Source of the DNA: Chthoniobacterales bacterium | Lineage (GTDB): Bacteria; Verrucomicrobiota; Verrucomicrobiia; Chthoniobacterales; DYNR01 | Assembly: GCA_026418675.1 (NCBI GenBank) | Contig: JAOAAX010000003.1 | Location: 1-64,000 of the forward strand | Reading direction: 5' to 3' | Length of the DNA: 64,000 nucleotides | The notes under the pieces: model-generated | What the model was told of the DNA's origin: nothing | Seen by the model: the letters and a program-made list of their open reading frames with translations, nothing else | Database searches by the model: none | Part shown: in pieces, positions 7,147-16,010 of the stretch | How the letters are laid out: the number at the start of each line of letters is the position of its first letter | How positions within the stretch are numbered: the stretch's first letter is position 1 | Made by a program: the position numbers and the translations under genes

Positions 7147-9408
7147 GTGAATTCGCAAATCCAGTCGTCTCTTTCGTGGCGGCGGCTTGATACTCTGCCA
7201 ACAACAAGTTCTTCGCTGTTAAAGATTGGGATAATTGAAAAAAGAGGACATATTTATCTAAAATTTCCGCCGAGTTTTCCTGTGTGGGTCAATGGGAGGC
7301 GAGTTCGAGGCAGGACGGTGATTACGGCTGGGGATATACTGCAGGTGTTTAAGGAGCGTTGGTTGCTGGAGGATGTGGATGGTAAGTATGTTTTTAATTT
7401 ACAGAATCTTCCGCCGATTGCGAAGGGTAGAGTAAACATCTGGTTTCCGCTTAAGGAGAGAATAAGTCTAATTGGTTCTGGGCCTGAGTGTGACATTTTG
7501 CTACCTGGGTTAGGCGTTCCGGAGATAGCTGCACGGTTGGAGCGCAAATCTGATGCCACATGGCGGTTAATTCCCATGGGCGGAAAAGAGGATATACAAA
7601 TCAACAAGAAGTCTACGGAAAATGAGCAGGTATTATATTTTGGGGACAAGATTTCGATTGGAGGTTATGAGTTTCTGTATCGAGGGGTGGGTCTTTTGTG
7701 GTCTGGAGAAAATGCGCCGGATGGGTGGCATGGGACTGCCGTAGAGGTGGAGCGTGGGGGGCGTAAAATTCTTGAAAAAGTTAGTTTTGAGGTTTTTGCG
7801 GGAGAGGTGATGGTTGTAATTGGGAGGTCGGGTGCTGGTAAGACGACTCTATTGCGAGCTGCACTTGGGCTGATACCTTGCGCGGTTAGTTTTGCGAGTC
7901 TTTCGATTTCCGAATTTCGGAAACGGTTTCCCTGGCGTTTTGGGTGGCTACCGCAGGCGGATGTAATTTTTCCGAATCTGAGAGTTCGGGAACTTCTTGA
8001 TTTTGGATCGCGGAGCCGGTTGCCAAAGGGACTTTCGTTGAGGGACCGAGCTGAGCGGATGCGGTTGGTGGCAGGGGAATTTGACATTTTGAATTTGATG
8101 GACCAGAGGGTTGGCGATCTATCGAGTGGCGAGAGCCGAAAAGTTTTCTTGGCGGTGGAGTGTTTGCATGCTCCGGATTTTTTGGTTCTCGACGAACCGA
8201 CTTCCAATCTTGATCCGCTAAGTGAGAAGGAAATTTTAAAGCTTCTGCGGAGAGCAGCGGATTGTGGGGCTCGAGTTATTTTCAGTTCTCACTCGCCATT
8301 ATCGCTTGAGATAGCGGATCGGATTCTTGCCCTTTCTGAGGGGCGAACAGTTTTTGAGGGATCGATAGAGGATGCTTATGAGTTTTTTGGTGCGAAAAAT
8401 GCGTTGGAGATTTTTGAACAACTTGAACCGAAACGTTCAAGGGAGCTCCAGGTTGCTTTTTCCCTACTCCATTCTGGGAGTAGCCACTTATCTGCGAGGA
8501 GACGTAAGATAGCGAAACTTTTTGATGAATATTCCCCCACGAGGCTTCGGAAAATGCTGTCAATTGGGAGGGAGAAACTGCGGATTGGATGTGATTTTTT
8601 AACGACGCTTGGTATTCAAGTGGCAACTTTTTTTGGTAGTTTACAAAATATAATCCTGTCTCTAGTCAATCCAATTATAATTGGGGTGCTTCTTCATTGG
8701 GCGATCCAAGGGACACCGGATGATGAGGCGCTAAAGCTATTCCTAGCATCGCTTACGATTCTTTGGCTGGGAGCTTCTCAAGGCTCGCAGGAGATAGTTC
8801 CGTATTGGTCTTACTATTTACGGGAGCGTTTGGCTGGACTTACACCTGTCAAATATGTATTAGCAAAGTGGACTTTTGTATCGTTTATAGTATTTTTGCA
8901 GTCGGTTTTATTGTATGTGGTGCTTCGGGGCCTGTCTGGGAGGTTTGAAGGGGAGTGGTTTTGGCAAATGGGAGCGATAGGGATGGTTGGAATATTTGCT
9001 AGTGCGCTTGGGCTATGGGTATCAGCAATTGCCCGAACTTCTGTTCAGGCATCAGTGATTGTGCCGTTTGTTTTGATTCCGATAGTTATTTTTTCGGGGT
9101 ATCCAGTTTCGATTGGAGCGATGACGGAAGGTGTTCGTTGGGTTGCTGGAATTACGCCTTTATTTCAGAGCCAGGTGTTGTTTGATGTGTCTTATTATTG
9201 GGGTGAAGAGGCCTCGGGGGAGAGGCTTTTGTCCCACTATCCTGCTGCCCAGAATCTTCGCAGTCTTGGATATTTGAAGAATTTAGAGCCATTAAACGAT
9301 TTGAGTTTGCCTTTAGGTGCGTTAGCGCGGCTCTGGCTATGGACATTTATTATTCTTGGGATTGTGCCTATTTTGTTAGTGAGAAGGGAGTGGCGGGAGC
9401 ACAGTTAA
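7147..9408 (+). CDS. FHA domain-ABC transporter (ATPase and permease in one chain)
   Basis: About 753 residues from the GTG at 7147; an earlier TTG at 7084 would overlap the previous gene. Order: an FHA-like fold at about 75-180 (RISLIGSGPECDILLPGLG, then GDKISIGGYEFLY), which in this family binds phosphothreonine. Next is an ABC ATPase with Walker A GRSGAGKTT (about 226), Q-loop LPQAD, signature LSSGESRK, Walker B FLVLDEPTSNLD and the H-loop SSHS. Last is an ABC-2/ABCG-type membrane domain from about residue 490 with around six helices. The layout matches known FHA-ABC exporters such as mycobacterial Rv1747, which are regulated by Ser/Thr kinases. No such kinase is in the window. The substrate is unknown. 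It directly follows the OmpA-like gene. Confidence 0.88.
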   Translation: MNSQIQSSLSWRRLDTLPTTSSSLLKIGIIEKRGHIYLKFPPSFPVWVNGRRVRGRTVITAGDILQVFKERWLLEDVDGKYVFNLQNLPPIAKGRVNIWFPLKERISLIGSGPECDILLPGLGVPEIAARLERKSDATWRLIPMGGKEDIQINKKSTENEQVLYFGDKISIGGYEFLYRGVGLLWSGENAPDGWHGTAVEVERGGRKILEKVSFEVFAGEVMVVIGRSGAGKTTLLRAALGLIPCAVSFASLSISEFRKRFPWRFGWLPQADVIFPNLRVRELLDFGSRSRLPKGLSLRDRAERMRLVAGEFDILNLMDQRVGDLSSGESRKVFLAVECLHAPDFLVLDEPTSNLDPLSEKEILKLLRRAADCGARVIFSSHSPLSLEIADRILALSEGRTVFEGSIEDAYEFFGAKNALEIFEQLEPKRSRELQVAFSLLHSGSSHLSARRRKIAKLFDEYSPTRLRKMLSIGREKLRIGCDFLTTLGIQVATFFGSLQNIILSLVNPIIIGVLLHWAIQGTPDDEALKLFLASLTILWLGASQGSQEIVPYWSYYLRERLAGLTPVKYVLAKWTFVSFIVFLQSVLLYVVLRGLSGRFEGEWFWQMGAIGMVGIFASALGLWVSAIARTSVQASVIVPFVLIPIVIFSGYPVSIGAMTEGVRWVAGITPLFQSQVLFDVSYYWGEEASGERLLSHYPAAQNLRSLGYLKNLEPLNDLSLPLGALARLWLWTFIILGIVPILLVRREWREHS

Positions 9409-9534
9409 AATTGGGAGTTTGTGAAATTTGCTTTGAAATTTCGGCTTAAGCGGGGCAGGCTTGAAACGCAGAATTCATGATAGAGTGGTCGTTAATTTTT
9501 GGGTTACAACTTTTGTTTTAATTATCTGAAGGAA

Positions 9535-11700
9535 ATGAGTTTTGGACCTAATTGTTTAGTTTGGGGGACACCATCGAGAGATTCATCGGGGTCGATGCCC
9601 TTAGGGAATGGGGATATTGGAATAAACCTATGGGTTGAGCCGAATGGCGACGTTGTTTTCTATATAGGGAAAACGGATACGTGGGGTGAGTTTGGTCAGC
9701 TTTATAAGGTTGGGAGGATACGATTGGCATTACGAGCTGGATGTGGGAGGATTTTTCCTGGGGAGAACTTTCGTTGGGAGTTGAGACTATTGGAAGGGCT
9801 AATGGTGGTTCGGTCTGAATTTGGGGTGCTGAAGGTTTGGGTGGATGCCAACTGGCCATGTATTCATTTGTTGGCAGAAGGCCCTTCGACCTTGACTGGC
9901 GAGATTTCGATTGAGATTTGGCGCAAATTTAAGCGTGAACTTAATGGGCGTGAACAGCATGGTTTACATACTGGGTCTCCTTATGCGGTCTGGCATGGTG
10001 AAGATAGCATAGCCTGTCTTGAAGAGGATGCGATTGCGTGGTTCCACTACAATCAACATTCGACGTGGAGGTCATGTTTAGAGATGCAAGGGTTGGGGGA
10101 TTTTGCGGATGGTGCTGAAGATCCGCTCTATCACCGAATTTTTGGTGGATACGTAAAGGGGCGGAATTTACGCAAGGTGAATGAGACGATATTAGCTACA
10201 AGGGTTGCTGAGAGTGTTTTTTGTGCGGATGTGACGTTGCTGACACTCAGTAACACTCCACCTGAGCTGTGGTTAGAACGAATACGGAGTATAGCCCATG
10301 CGGTGCCAGATGCTGAAGATGCGGAGGCGTTTGAGCGGCACGCTAATTGGTGGCGAAATTTTTGGAGGAGGAGTTGGATACGGGTGGATGGGAATGAGGC
10401 TGCACGTAAAGTAACAGAGAGCTATGAGCTTCAGCGTTTTCTGAATGCGTGTTCTGGTCGAGGGGCGTTTCCGATCAAATTTAATGGGTCAATTTTCAAT
10501 GTTGATTGGGGGATAGAGGGGGAGGCATTTGATGCGGATTATCGCCGATGGGGGCCCGGATATTGGCACCAAAACACGAGGCTACCGTATTGGGCGATGT
10601 TAATGTCTGGGGATTTTGACCTTATGCGTCCGTATTTTAAAATGTATCGGGATGCGTTGCCGTTGGAAATGGAGCGCTGTAGGAAGTATTGTGGACATGA
10701 AGGGGCTTTTTTTCCGGAGACGATATATTTCTGGGGTGCGTATTTGGAGCACAACTATGGGTGGGCTGAGGAGCGCGAAGCTGGTTTGGCTGCACATTTG
10801 CCTCAAAACCGCTATATTCGTTATCATAACTCGGGAGGGTTGGAGTTAGTCTATCACGCTCTTGAGTTTTACCGCTATACGTTGGATGAAGAATTTTTGT
10901 TTTCGACTCTGCTGCCGTTGGCCGAGGCAGTAATTGACTATTATGACTTACATTTTCCGCGTTGCGATGGGAAGCTTGTGATTGCTCCAGCTCAAGTGAT
11001 TGAGCAATGGTTTGTGGCTAAGAATCCGATGCCGGAAATTGCTGGTTTGTATGCTTGCTTGGAGGCGTTATTGAAGTTGGATGAAAGGTTTGTTTCAGCG
11101 CGACGCCGAAGTGGGTGGGAACGTTTGCTTGGAGAGTTACCCGATTTGCCTACGCGTATGATTCATGGAAAAAAGAATTTTGCGCCTGCCGAATGGTGGG
11201 AAGGTCCGCCTCGGAATGTAGAAAATCCCGAGCTGTATGCTGTTTTTCCGTATCGTCGTTGTGGGTTGGGGGGTGGTGAACTGGAAGTTGGGATCGAAAC
11301 ATATCGGAATCGGGCATATAAGCACGAGAGTGGTTGGGCGCAGGATGGGATACAAGCAGCGCTTATGGGTCTTGCTGAGGATGCACGGCAATCTGTGACA
11401 ATTCGGTTTACTTCAGGCAGTCCGTATGCCCGGTTTCCTGCTTTTTGGGGTCCTTACGATTGGATACCTGACCAGGATCATGGTGCGTGTGCAAGTTATA
11501 CGTTACAGCTTATGTGCCTGCAAGAATGGAGGGATTTGCTCTATGGATTTCCTGCTTGGCCGGCGGAATGGTCTGTTGAGTTTTGTCTCCATGCGCCAAA
11601 TGGGAATATCGTCCATGGGAATTACTCCCCTGGGGATGCGCCGAAGATATTTGCCGAGCGACCGGCTTCTTTTGCACCAATTCCTAATTTTAAGAGATAG
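9535..11700 (+). CDS. DUF5703-like glycoside hydrolase-type protein
   Basis: About 721 residues from ATG 9535; a TTG at 9499 would add 12. The N-terminal beta domain carries PLGNGDIGINLWVEPNGDV and FYIGKTDTWGEF, the pattern I associate with DUF5703 proteins and the N-terminal domain of GH95/GH65-like enzymes. The rest is helix-rich with Trp and His motifs (GWAEEREAG, HNSGGLELVYHALEFY, ESGWAQDGIQAALMG) as in (alpha/alpha)6-barrel glycosidases. No signal peptide is visible, so it is probably cytoplasmic and acts on imported or internal oligosaccharide. Catalytic residues cannot be assigned from one sequence. A 128-base gap follows the transporter gene, so it may be a separate unit. Confidence 0.7.
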   Translation: MSFGPNCLVWGTPSRDSSGSMPLGNGDIGINLWVEPNGDVVFYIGKTDTWGEFGQLYKVGRIRLALRAGCGRIFPGENFRWELRLLEGLMVVRSEFGVLKVWVDANWPCIHLLAEGPSTLTGEISIEIWRKFKRELNGREQHGLHTGSPYAVWHGEDSIACLEEDAIAWFHYNQHSTWRSCLEMQGLGDFADGAEDPLYHRIFGGYVKGRNLRKVNETILATRVAESVFCADVTLLTLSNTPPELWLERIRSIAHAVPDAEDAEAFERHANWWRNFWRRSWIRVDGNEAARKVTESYELQRFLNACSGRGAFPIKFNGSIFNVDWGIEGEAFDADYRRWGPGYWHQNTRLPYWAMLMSGDFDLMRPYFKMYRDALPLEMERCRKYCGHEGAFFPETIYFWGAYLEHNYGWAEEREAGLAAHLPQNRYIRYHNSGGLELVYHALEFYRYTLDEEFLFSTLLPLAEAVIDYYDLHFPRCDGKLVIAPAQVIEQWFVAKNPMPEIAGLYACLEALLKLDERFVSARRRSGWERLLGELPDLPTRMIHGKKNFAPAEWWEGPPRNVENPELYAVFPYRRCGLGGGELEVGIETYRNRAYKHESGWAQDGIQAALMGLAEDARQSVTIRFTSGSPYARFPAFWGPYDWIPDQDHGACASYTLQLMCLQEWRDLLYGFPAWPAEWSVEFCLHAPNGNIVHGNYSPGDAPKIFAERPASFAPIPNFKR

Positions 11701-11766
11701 AGAGGATTAATTTTTTTATAGTTAACTTGACGAAGTGGCGATCTTGGATGAAAGTTAAGCGGCAAA

Positions 11767-12132
11767 ATGCGAACCCCTGATACCATTCAAATTACCGTAA
11801 CAGTTGAGTGGCTAACAGATGATTACGTTGAGTCCCACTCTGAGCCGGTCAAGATGTCGTTGGCAGAAAAGTTAAATGACTATTTGATTAAGCTTGGTTA
11901 CTCCAACGACCATGTCATGGGAGTAGTTTTACGGCTTCTGACCCATGGTAAGGTGAAGGTTGAGTTCCGGGAATATCGGGAACGTCTCGAGTTATGTGAT
12001 CCTCGTGATCTGATGGCGCGACCGCAAATAATTGAGATGTTTGACCGTTACCTTCAGCAACTTAATCCTGAAGCCCAACAGGAACAAGCTGCTATGACTC
12101 AACGAATTGTAGTCCAGCCAAAACGAAAATAA
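11767..12132 (+). CDS. Small protein of unknown function
   Basis: 121 residues, not recognised. The N-terminal half is a beta-type segment (IQITVTVEW, later VKVEFREYRERLEL) around a helix (SLAEKLNDYLIKLGY). The last third is helical and Gln-rich. There is no signal peptide or cysteine motif. It begins 66 bases after the glycosidase stop and converges on the two - strand genes downstream. Codon use matches the neighbours, and the even reading frame with typical composition supports it as a real gene. Confidence 0.6.
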   Translation: MRTPDTIQITVTVEWLTDDYVESHSEPVKMSLAEKLNDYLIKLGYSNDHVMGVVLRLLTHGKVKVEFREYRERLELCDPRDLMARPQIIEMFDRYLQQLNPEAQQEQAAMTQRIVVQPKRK

Positions 12133-12279
12133 TTTTTTTGAATTGTAGCAATTTTGTAACAAAAGCAAGGGTTTAGTTTTAAGGGTTTGATGCGCTTATC
12201 TTGAAGGTTAGAGAGAATTATGTCCCTAGGGGGGAAGGGAATAGGCTCAGGAATTGAGGGGAAAAAACAAGTTGCTTAT

Positions 12280-12915
12280 TTATTTGACAATTATATCTAA
12301 ATACATTAATTCTTGTTCACTCCAGCCTGGAGTATTTTTGAGGTGCTCGATGATAGGAGAATCACTTAATTCCTCTGGACGGATGAGGAAATGAGCGAAC
12401 TGACCTTGGTCGGGTTGGAGCTCAACAGCAGCAGTTGGGTTTTCGTGGCTTATGCGAAGCAATTCTTCAACGAGTTGGCGTGCGTCGTCAGGGTCGAGTT
12501 CAAGCTGGAGGGATTTGAGGGGCGACTGGATTTCAGATAATTTCCATATATGTCCAAAATATTGATTAGCAGTTGTCTCTGCTGCTTGACGCAAGGTGTC
12601 TGGAGTAGGGCTAGTGGTTGGGCTTGTCGTAGAATTTGTTATGGGATTTGGTTGCGATTGGGATGGGGTTCCAGAGGCTGAAGGAGATGGGGGTGGGGAT
12701 TGGGTTTGTTGAGGTATGGCTGAAGTGGGAATAGACTTTTGTTTTCTAGCAATCCAGATACCGTGAGCAGCCCAACCTAAGAGAGTGAAGGGCAGAGCCA
12801 ACATGCATAGCGCTAAAATGACGACTAGAGAAATGGCTTTTGTTCTTTTTTGGTCGAATTCTTGAAGATTGGTTTTAGCAGAGATGGATAATTCTGGGTC
12901 TTCGGGATTAGCCAT
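12280..12915 (-). CDS. Membrane protein with Ser/Pro/Thr linker, unknown function
   Basis: 211 residues, not recognised. A short cytoplasmic N-terminus precedes one long hydrophobic helix (about 27-52, AISLVVILALCMLALPFTLL). Then comes a Ser/Pro/Thr/Gln linker (about 62-105) and a C-terminal helical domain of about 100 residues (LEFDPDDAR-like acidic block, LVEELLRISHENPTAAVEL). The layout of helix, Pro/Thr linker and globular domain repeats that of the OmpA-like protein at 6194. It starts nine bases after the stop of the lipoprotein gene at 12925, so the two form an operon. Confidence 0.65.
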   Translation of the reverse strand: MANPEDPELSISAKTNLQEFDQKRTKAISLVVILALCMLALPFTLLGWAAHGIWIARKQKSIPTSAIPQQTQSPPPSPSASGTPSQSQPNPITNSTTSPTTSPTPDTLRQAAETTANQYFGHIWKLSEIQSPLKSLQLELDPDDARQLVEELLRISHENPTAAVELQPDQGQFAHFLIRPEELSDSPIIEHLKNTPGWSEQELMYLDIIVK

Positions 12916-12924
12916 AGTTTTTGT

Positions 12925-13452
12925 CTACCAGAGCATGGATTGCCGGAAATCGGCTATTTGATCATTTACAATCAATATTACTCTCCAGGCGATAACGCGA
13001 CCATAGTCTTCGTAGTCGTCACCTATAACTTGGAAGTGAGTTCGGTAGGTCCCTTTTGCATTTGGGTAGGAGGCTTGCTGAGCTGTTACGGAGTTACCCG
13101 TTTTTAGCTGTTTATATTCGAGGCGGACAGTGACGTTAGCTTTTTCCTTGGATTGCCAAAAGATGTCGTAGTAGTGTCCGCGTTTTTGGCGTGCTTCGAG
13201 TTCATCAACTGCTCCCCAGCGGTAATAAGAGCGTTCAAATTTTGCTGGTTCACTGTTATTGGGGCGATCGTATCGGGGGTCGTTAAGGAAGTATTTGATT
13301 TTACGAATCTTGTAACGGCTATCTAAAGCCAGTGGTAAGGGTTGTGGACTTTCGAGCTTTTCCGTTTTAGGTTGAGAAGCGCAACTAGCCAAAAGAAGGA
13401 TTTCTACTGAGACAATACCTACAGCGAAGATTTTACGAAGAATGCAGTTCAT
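12925..13452 (-). CDS. Lipoprotein of unknown function
   Basis: 175 residues. The N-terminus has Arg/Lys, a hydrophobic core and the lipobox LLASC (Cys about residue 24), so lipid anchoring is well supported. The mature part is a beta-rich domain with KIRKIKYFLNDPRYDRP, a Tyr/Trp-rich block SYYRWGAVDELEARQKRGHYY, and several even-spaced strands such as ANVTVRLEYKQL. It ends in DFRQSMLW. No enzyme motif is visible. It is the first gene of a two-gene - strand unit with the membrane protein at 12280. About 255 bases with no gene or clear hairpin separate it from the divergent ROK kinase. Confidence 0.7.
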   Translation of the reverse strand: MNCILRKIFAVGIVSVEILLLASCASQPKTEKLESPQPLPLALDSRYKIRKIKYFLNDPRYDRPNNSEPAKFERSYYRWGAVDELEARQKRGHYYDIFWQSKEKANVTVRLEYKQLKTGNSVTAQQASYPNAKGTYRTHFQVIGDDYEDYGRVIAWRVILIVNDQIADFRQSMLW

Positions 13453-13707
13453 GCAGAGGGATTCAAACTGCAGCCTTGAGGAGTGTCAACGGGCAACTCA
13501 TACAAAGTTTGACGAGGAAGTTATGCTGGTTGGTAGACCTTGAAACAATAGTTACAATTAAAGGGTAGATTCAAGGGAGTTTCATATTCAAGTTAAAAAG
13601 ATGATTCCAACCTGAGCTTAATTGCTACAGAATGGAAGGGGAGCAAACATAAATTCGTTACAGTTAGGTAGAAATTACTAAAAAACAAAAATTTTTTATA
13701 TTAGACT

Positions 13708-14739
13708 ATGAAATCTGTTTTTTTGGGAACTGACAGTGGAGCGACGACATCCAAGACATGCGGGGTATGGGAGGATGGCACGCCAGTGAGCTTAAAATTA
13801 TCACAAAGTTCAACGAATTCCCAGCATGGAACGGAGGCAGTAATTCGCGGTTGGATTGAGGGCTTGGAAAAGTTTTTGGCCGAGAACGGGCTTTCGTGGC
13901 AGCAAGTTGAAGGGGTAGGTTTGGCGATACCTGGACCCTACAAGCGGTATGGGGTTCTGGACCGGACGGCAAATCTGCCATTGAGTTTTGAGGGTTGGGA
14001 ATTTCACCGCGATTACGAGTCTGCGATTGCTGAGCGGGCTGGTCGGCGGATTCCACTTTTTTGTGGGAATGATGGGAATTTTGGAGGAGTTGCGGAGGCG
14101 GCGTATGTGCGTGGGAAAGAGAAATGCACTGTTTTGATGTTAGCACCTGGGTCTGGGCTTGGTTGTGCGTATGTGGGGAGGGATGGTTTACCTCTCGAAG
14201 GTGATACTTTGAATGGAATGGAAGCAGGACACATGCCCCTTCCGATTCATTTGCTGGGACTTCCTGCTTTTCGATGTGGGTGTGGTCGGACGTGGGGATG
14301 TGCAGAAGCTTACACGACCATTTCGGGACTTTCGCAATACTTGGATTATCTTCTGCCGGAATATCCGAACCATGAATTGGCAACTTCTACAGCGACGACT
14401 AAGGAGAAAGTGCTTTCGCTTCGAGCACGGGCACAAAAAGAGGATCCTCTTGCGCTCAGAATTTTTGACTTACAGGCTAAAGCGCTTGGAATTCACGTTG
14501 CATCGCTATTGATGGCATTTGATACAAAATATGTTGTTATTGGAGGAGGATTGATAGACCCTGGTTCGACGACGGAGGAGTTTCGGAGTCGTTACTTGAG
14601 TGGCATACGGGAAGCTGCATTACCGTGGCTTCATTCTGCGCAGCGGGAATATGTCCAAATTGTGCCAGCTCACTATGGGGAGCTCTCGCAATCTATTGGT
14701 GCTGCCCTTGTTGCTCTCTATTCCATTAAGAATAGTTGA
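13708..14739 (+). CDS. ROK-family sugar kinase
   Basis: 343 residues. The N-terminal phosphate loop LGTDSGATTSKT and the second motif NDGNFGGVAEA (about 113-123), with the block APGSGLGCAYVG and the metal site around GHMPL, mark a ROK/glucokinase-like ATPase fold. It would phosphorylate glucose, N-acetylglucosamine or a related sugar; the substrate is not decidable. The ROK zinc motif is normally C-x-C-G-x-x-G-C-x-E. Here it reads CGCGRTWGCAE, with one extra residue before the second GC, which is unusual. No helix-turn-helix precedes the kinase, so it is an enzyme and not a ROK repressor. It sits between glycosidase genes and a PstS-like protein. Confidence 0.85.
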   Translation: MKSVFLGTDSGATTSKTCGVWEDGTPVSLKLSQSSTNSQHGTEAVIRGWIEGLEKFLAENGLSWQQVEGVGLAIPGPYKRYGVLDRTANLPLSFEGWEFHRDYESAIAERAGRRIPLFCGNDGNFGGVAEAAYVRGKEKCTVLMLAPGSGLGCAYVGRDGLPLEGDTLNGMEAGHMPLPIHLLGLPAFRCGCGRTWGCAEAYTTISGLSQYLDYLLPEYPNHELATSTATTKEKVLSLRARAQKEDPLALRIFDLQAKALGIHVASLLMAFDTKYVVIGGGLIDPGSTTEEFRSRYLSGIREAALPWLHSAQREYVQIVPAHYGELSQSIGAALVALYSIKNS

Positions 14740-14856
14740 ACAAATTAGCTAGTTTTGGCGGAGATCGAAATTATTTTGACAAAATTGTAACAAAAAAAAC
14801 TTTTACAGGGAATGTGCAGTTGGTAGGAGGTTTGCCGCAACCCAAATCTGCAATCT

Positions 14857-15831
14857 ATGAAAAGAAGCATAATTCTAAAACTCTCAGCAATGGTTCTAAG
14901 TCTCCAAATATTTGGAATATCTCTAACCCAAGGTGGTCCGATTCCGGTTGACGCGGAACTTCCGGATTATCAACCGACGAGTGGAGTTAGTGGCAACCTC
15001 AACTCGATCGGTTCAGATACCTTGAACAACCTCATGACTCTTTGGGCGGAGGCATTCAAGGCGATCTATCCAAACGTGAATATTGGCATTGAAGGAAAAG
15101 GCTCGAGCACTGCACCTCCAGCGCTTATTGAAGGGACGGCCCAGCTTGGCCCAATGAGCCGTCCTATGAAAGGAACTGAGATAGACCAATTTGAGGCTAA
15201 GTTTGGGTATAAACCGACAGAAGTCGCTGTAGCGGTAGATGCACTTGCTATTTATGTAAATAAGGACAATCCCTTGCGCGAGATAACAATGAAACAGGCA
15301 GATGGGATTTTTTCCACTACTCGCAAGTCAGGGGCTGAGGATATTACAAAATGGGGGCAATTGGGGCTAACTGGAGAATGGGCGGAAAAGCCCATTTCGA
15401 TTTATGGCCGGAACAGCGCGTCTGGCACTTATGGTTTCTTCAAGGACCACGTTTTGAAAGGTGGGGATTTTCGGCCTACCGTGAAGGAGCAACCTGGCTC
15501 GTCGGCAGTCGTTCAGAGTGTTGGGAGCGATCTAGGTGGAATAGGGTATTCGGGGATTGGATACAAAACCTCTGAGGTTCATACCCTAGCATTAGGTCAA
15601 GAGCCGGGCAAATATTATGATTGCACTCCAGAGAACTGTTACAATGGGAATTATCCTCTTGCTCGCTTCCTTTACATTTACATCAACAAAAATCCCAAAG
15701 AGCCCCTTGACAAGCTCACTCATGAGTTTTTGAAGTTTGTTCTTTCGAAGCAAGGTCAGGAAGTAGTTGCGAAAGACGGTTACTTTCCCTTACCTGCATC
15801 TGTAGCGAAAAAAATTTTAGAGAAGCTGTAA
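14857..15831 (+). CDS. PstS-like phosphate-binding periplasmic protein
   Basis: 324 residues with a signal peptide (about 1-25). The mature part begins in a Pro-rich stretch and then shows the binding-protein pattern: GNLNSIGSDTLNNLMTLWAE, GKGSSTAPPALIEGTAQLGP, an NSASGTYGFFKDHVL motif (about 187-200), and the C-terminal HEFLKFVLSKQGQEVV. These match the phosphate ABC transporter substrate-binding family; SGTYGFF is the classic ligand loop. No pstC, pstA or pstB follows: a strong terminator comes 34 bases after the stop. The partner permease must be elsewhere, or the protein has a sensory role. The ATG is preceded by a 117-base leader with a possible TTGACA at 14776. Confidence 0.88.
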   Translation: MKRSIILKLSAMVLSLQIFGISLTQGGPIPVDAELPDYQPTSGVSGNLNSIGSDTLNNLMTLWAEAFKAIYPNVNIGIEGKGSSTAPPALIEGTAQLGPMSRPMKGTEIDQFEAKFGYKPTEVAVAVDALAIYVNKDNPLREITMKQADGIFSTTRKSGAEDITKWGQLGLTGEWAEKPISIYGRNSASGTYGFFKDHVLKGGDFRPTVKEQPGSSAVVQSVGSDLGGIGYSGIGYKTSEVHTLALGQEPGKYYDCTPENCYNGNYPLARFLYIYINKNPKEPLDKLTHEFLKFVLSKQGQEVVAKDGYFPLPASVAKKILEKL

Positions 15832-15864
15832 TATTTAGCCCACTGATTTTTCCCTTGCTAATTC

Positions 15865-15898
15865 AAAACCCCTCACAAACGAGCGTGAGGGGTTTTTT
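15865..15898 (+). terminator. Intrinsic terminator of the PstS-like gene
   Basis: CCCCTCAC pairs perfectly with GTGAGGGG across an eight-base loop, and flanking A and T runs extend the stem. It ends in six T. It lies 34 bases after the stop at 15831 and reads on the + strand. Confidence 0.95.
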
Positions 15899-15951
15899 CG
15901 TTTTCCCTACTACAATTAATTGTGGTGGAGATAAAGCTTTTCAGATTTAAG

Positions 15952-15984
15952 AAAAAGCCCTCTTGCTTGAGATTGCAAGAGGGC
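15952..15984 (-). terminator. Intrinsic terminator of the Fur-family gene
   Basis: GCCCTCTTGC and GCAAGAGGGC form a perfect ten-base stem with an eight-base loop (15957-15984). Five A on the + strand (15952-15956) become the T run when read on the - strand. It is 27 bases past the end of the regulator gene. With the hairpin at 15865 it insulates two converging genes. Confidence 0.95.
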
Positions 15985-16010
15985 AGTCGAGAGGGAATCG
16001 TTGTTTCGAA

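Noticed and set aside
12152-12164. Palindrome-like TTTTGTAACAAAA, with a related copy near 14784
   Set aside because: It is short and AT-rich. I cannot show that it is more frequent than chance, and the two contexts differ.
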